Shown here piece by piece: positions 5,425 to 6,061 of a DNA stretch of 6,061 nucleotides. The position numbers and the translations under genes are program-made. Origin of the DNA: Clostridiales bacterium (lineage in GTDB: Bacteria; Bacillota; Clostridia; Oscillospirales; QAMX01); NCBI GenBank assembly GCA_016285815.1, contig JAEERN010000080.1:1-6061 (forward strand). Direction: 5' to 3'. Positions within the stretch are counted from its first letter, which is position 1. Each line of letters starts with the position of its first letter. A model generated the notes under the pieces. It did no database searches, had not been told where the DNA came from, and saw nothing but the letters and a program-made list of their open reading frames with translations.

Positions 5425-6061
5425 CTATCGCGGGACGTTCCCGGCTCGTTCCGGGACCGCTCCGTCGTATTCGCCCGAGGCAAAGATCGCCGCCGCCGCG
5501 TCCGCGTCGGCCCCGATCTGCCGGCTCAGCTCCTCTGCCGAGGAAAAGCGCCGCTCCGGCCGCAGATAGCGGCCCAGCCAGACCCAGACCTTTTGGCCGT
5601 ACAGGTCGGGACAGGGGCCGATGACGTGGGTCTCGTCGGAAAAAACGCCGCGCTCGTAAAACGTGGGCCGCGTGCCCAGGTCGGTCACGGAGGGAAAGCG
5701 CCCCTCCTCCGTCTCAGTGCACGAGGCGTAGACCCCGGCGGCGGGATAGAGCTGATCCCCGTCGAAGGGCAGGTTCAGCGTGGCGTGTCCGATCCGGCGG
5801 CCCCGGCCGTCCCCATGGGCGACGACGCCGCCCAGCAGGAACGGATGGCCCAGGGCCTCCCGCCAGCGGTTCGACTCGCCCGCCGCGGCCATGCGCCGGA
5901 TGGCGCTGGAGCTGACCCGTTCGCCGGACGCCAGCACCGTCGGTACGACGACGGTCTCCAGCCCGGCGCGAAGCGTGTCCTCCGTCCCCGCGCCGCCCGC
6001 GCCGAAGCGGAACCCCTCGCCCACGGCGACGCCCGCGGCGTTCAGCAGCCCCAGCAGTACA
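5425..6061 (-). CDS. ribF: Bifunctional riboflavin kinase/FAD synthetase, C-terminal two-thirds (partial)
   Basis: The frame runs off the right edge and gives the last 211 residues of a RibF-type enzyme, which phosphorylates riboflavin to FMN and adenylates FMN to FAD in the cytoplasm. The start of the visible part holds the end of the adenylyltransferase domain: VGEGFRFGAGGAG (13-25) and SSSAIRRM (50-57, usually SSTxIR). The riboflavin kinase barrel follows: HGDGRGRRIG (82-91), GVYAS (109-113), LGTRPTF (128-134), Glu143 in ETH and DLYG (152-155), then the family-like end RPERRFSSAEELSRQI. The nucleotide-binding PTAN motif reads ATLN (93-96), keeping Thr and Asn, and the usual LDF after the ExH motif is lost. 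An in-frame GTG at 6022-6024 is not the start, since homologous sequence continues upstream of it. It is the first visible gene of the ribF-murT-gatD-like cluster. Confidence 0.85.
   Translation of the reverse strand, partial: VLLGLLNAAGVAVGEGFRFGAGGAGTEDTLRAGLETVVVPTVLASGERVSSSAIRRMAAAGESNRWREALGHPFLLGGVVAHGDGRGRRIGHATLNLPFDGDQLYPAAGVYASCTETEEGRFPSVTDLGTRPTFYERGVFSDETHVIGPCPDLYGQKVWVWLGRYLRPERRFSSAEELSRQIGADADAAAAIFASGEYDGAVPERAGNVPR

Overview
The window is GC-rich bacterial DNA, densely coded on both strands. The gene set suggests a high-GC anaerobic Bacillota, probably a Clostridia/Oscillospirales-type organism. It has a MurT/GatD-type Mur ligase pair, a Fe-S aldo/keto reductase typical of anaerobes, a bifunctional RibF and clear Shine-Dalgarno sites. 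The taxonomic call is inference from gene families and base composition; no rRNA or tRNA is present.

Layout. Bases 2-208 (+) are the C-terminal end of an unrecognised protein. A near-consensus sigma70/sigmaA promoter (218-246) then drives a two-gene (+) operon: a hydroxypyruvate-isomerase-type TIM-barrel enzyme (298-1089) and a cytoplasmic metallophosphoesterase (1110-1865). This operon ends at a strong intrinsic terminator (1890-1930). Everything else is on the (-) strand and convergent with it. Read in the direction of transcription, these genes are the C-terminal part of a RibF-type riboflavin kinase/FAD synthetase (5425 to beyond 6061), a MurT-like Mur ligase (4060-5406), a GatD-like amidotransferase-fold protein (3307-4056), a terminator-like hairpin (3242-3282), and a separate aldo/keto reductase with two [4Fe-4S] motifs (1957-3162). 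The 144-bp gap between the GatD-like gene and the reductase holds the hairpin and two short palindromes.

The most interesting point is the MurT/GatD-like pair. In known species MurT and GatD form the enzyme that amidates the D-glutamate of lipid II; GatD releases ammonia from glutamine using a Cys-His dyad plus an Asp supplied by MurT. Here the fold, operon order, P-loop, zinc ribbon and most structural motifs are recognisable. However, alignment against the S. aureus proteins as I recall them puts Thr at the nucleophile Cys, Thr at the catalytic His and Glu at the MurT Asp. The neighbouring MurT substrate motifs (KNPAG and DGxD) are also changed. The pair therefore looks like a paralogous ligase complex that has lost glutaminase chemistry, with an unknown amino donor or substrate. 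The other genes look like ordinary metabolic genes.
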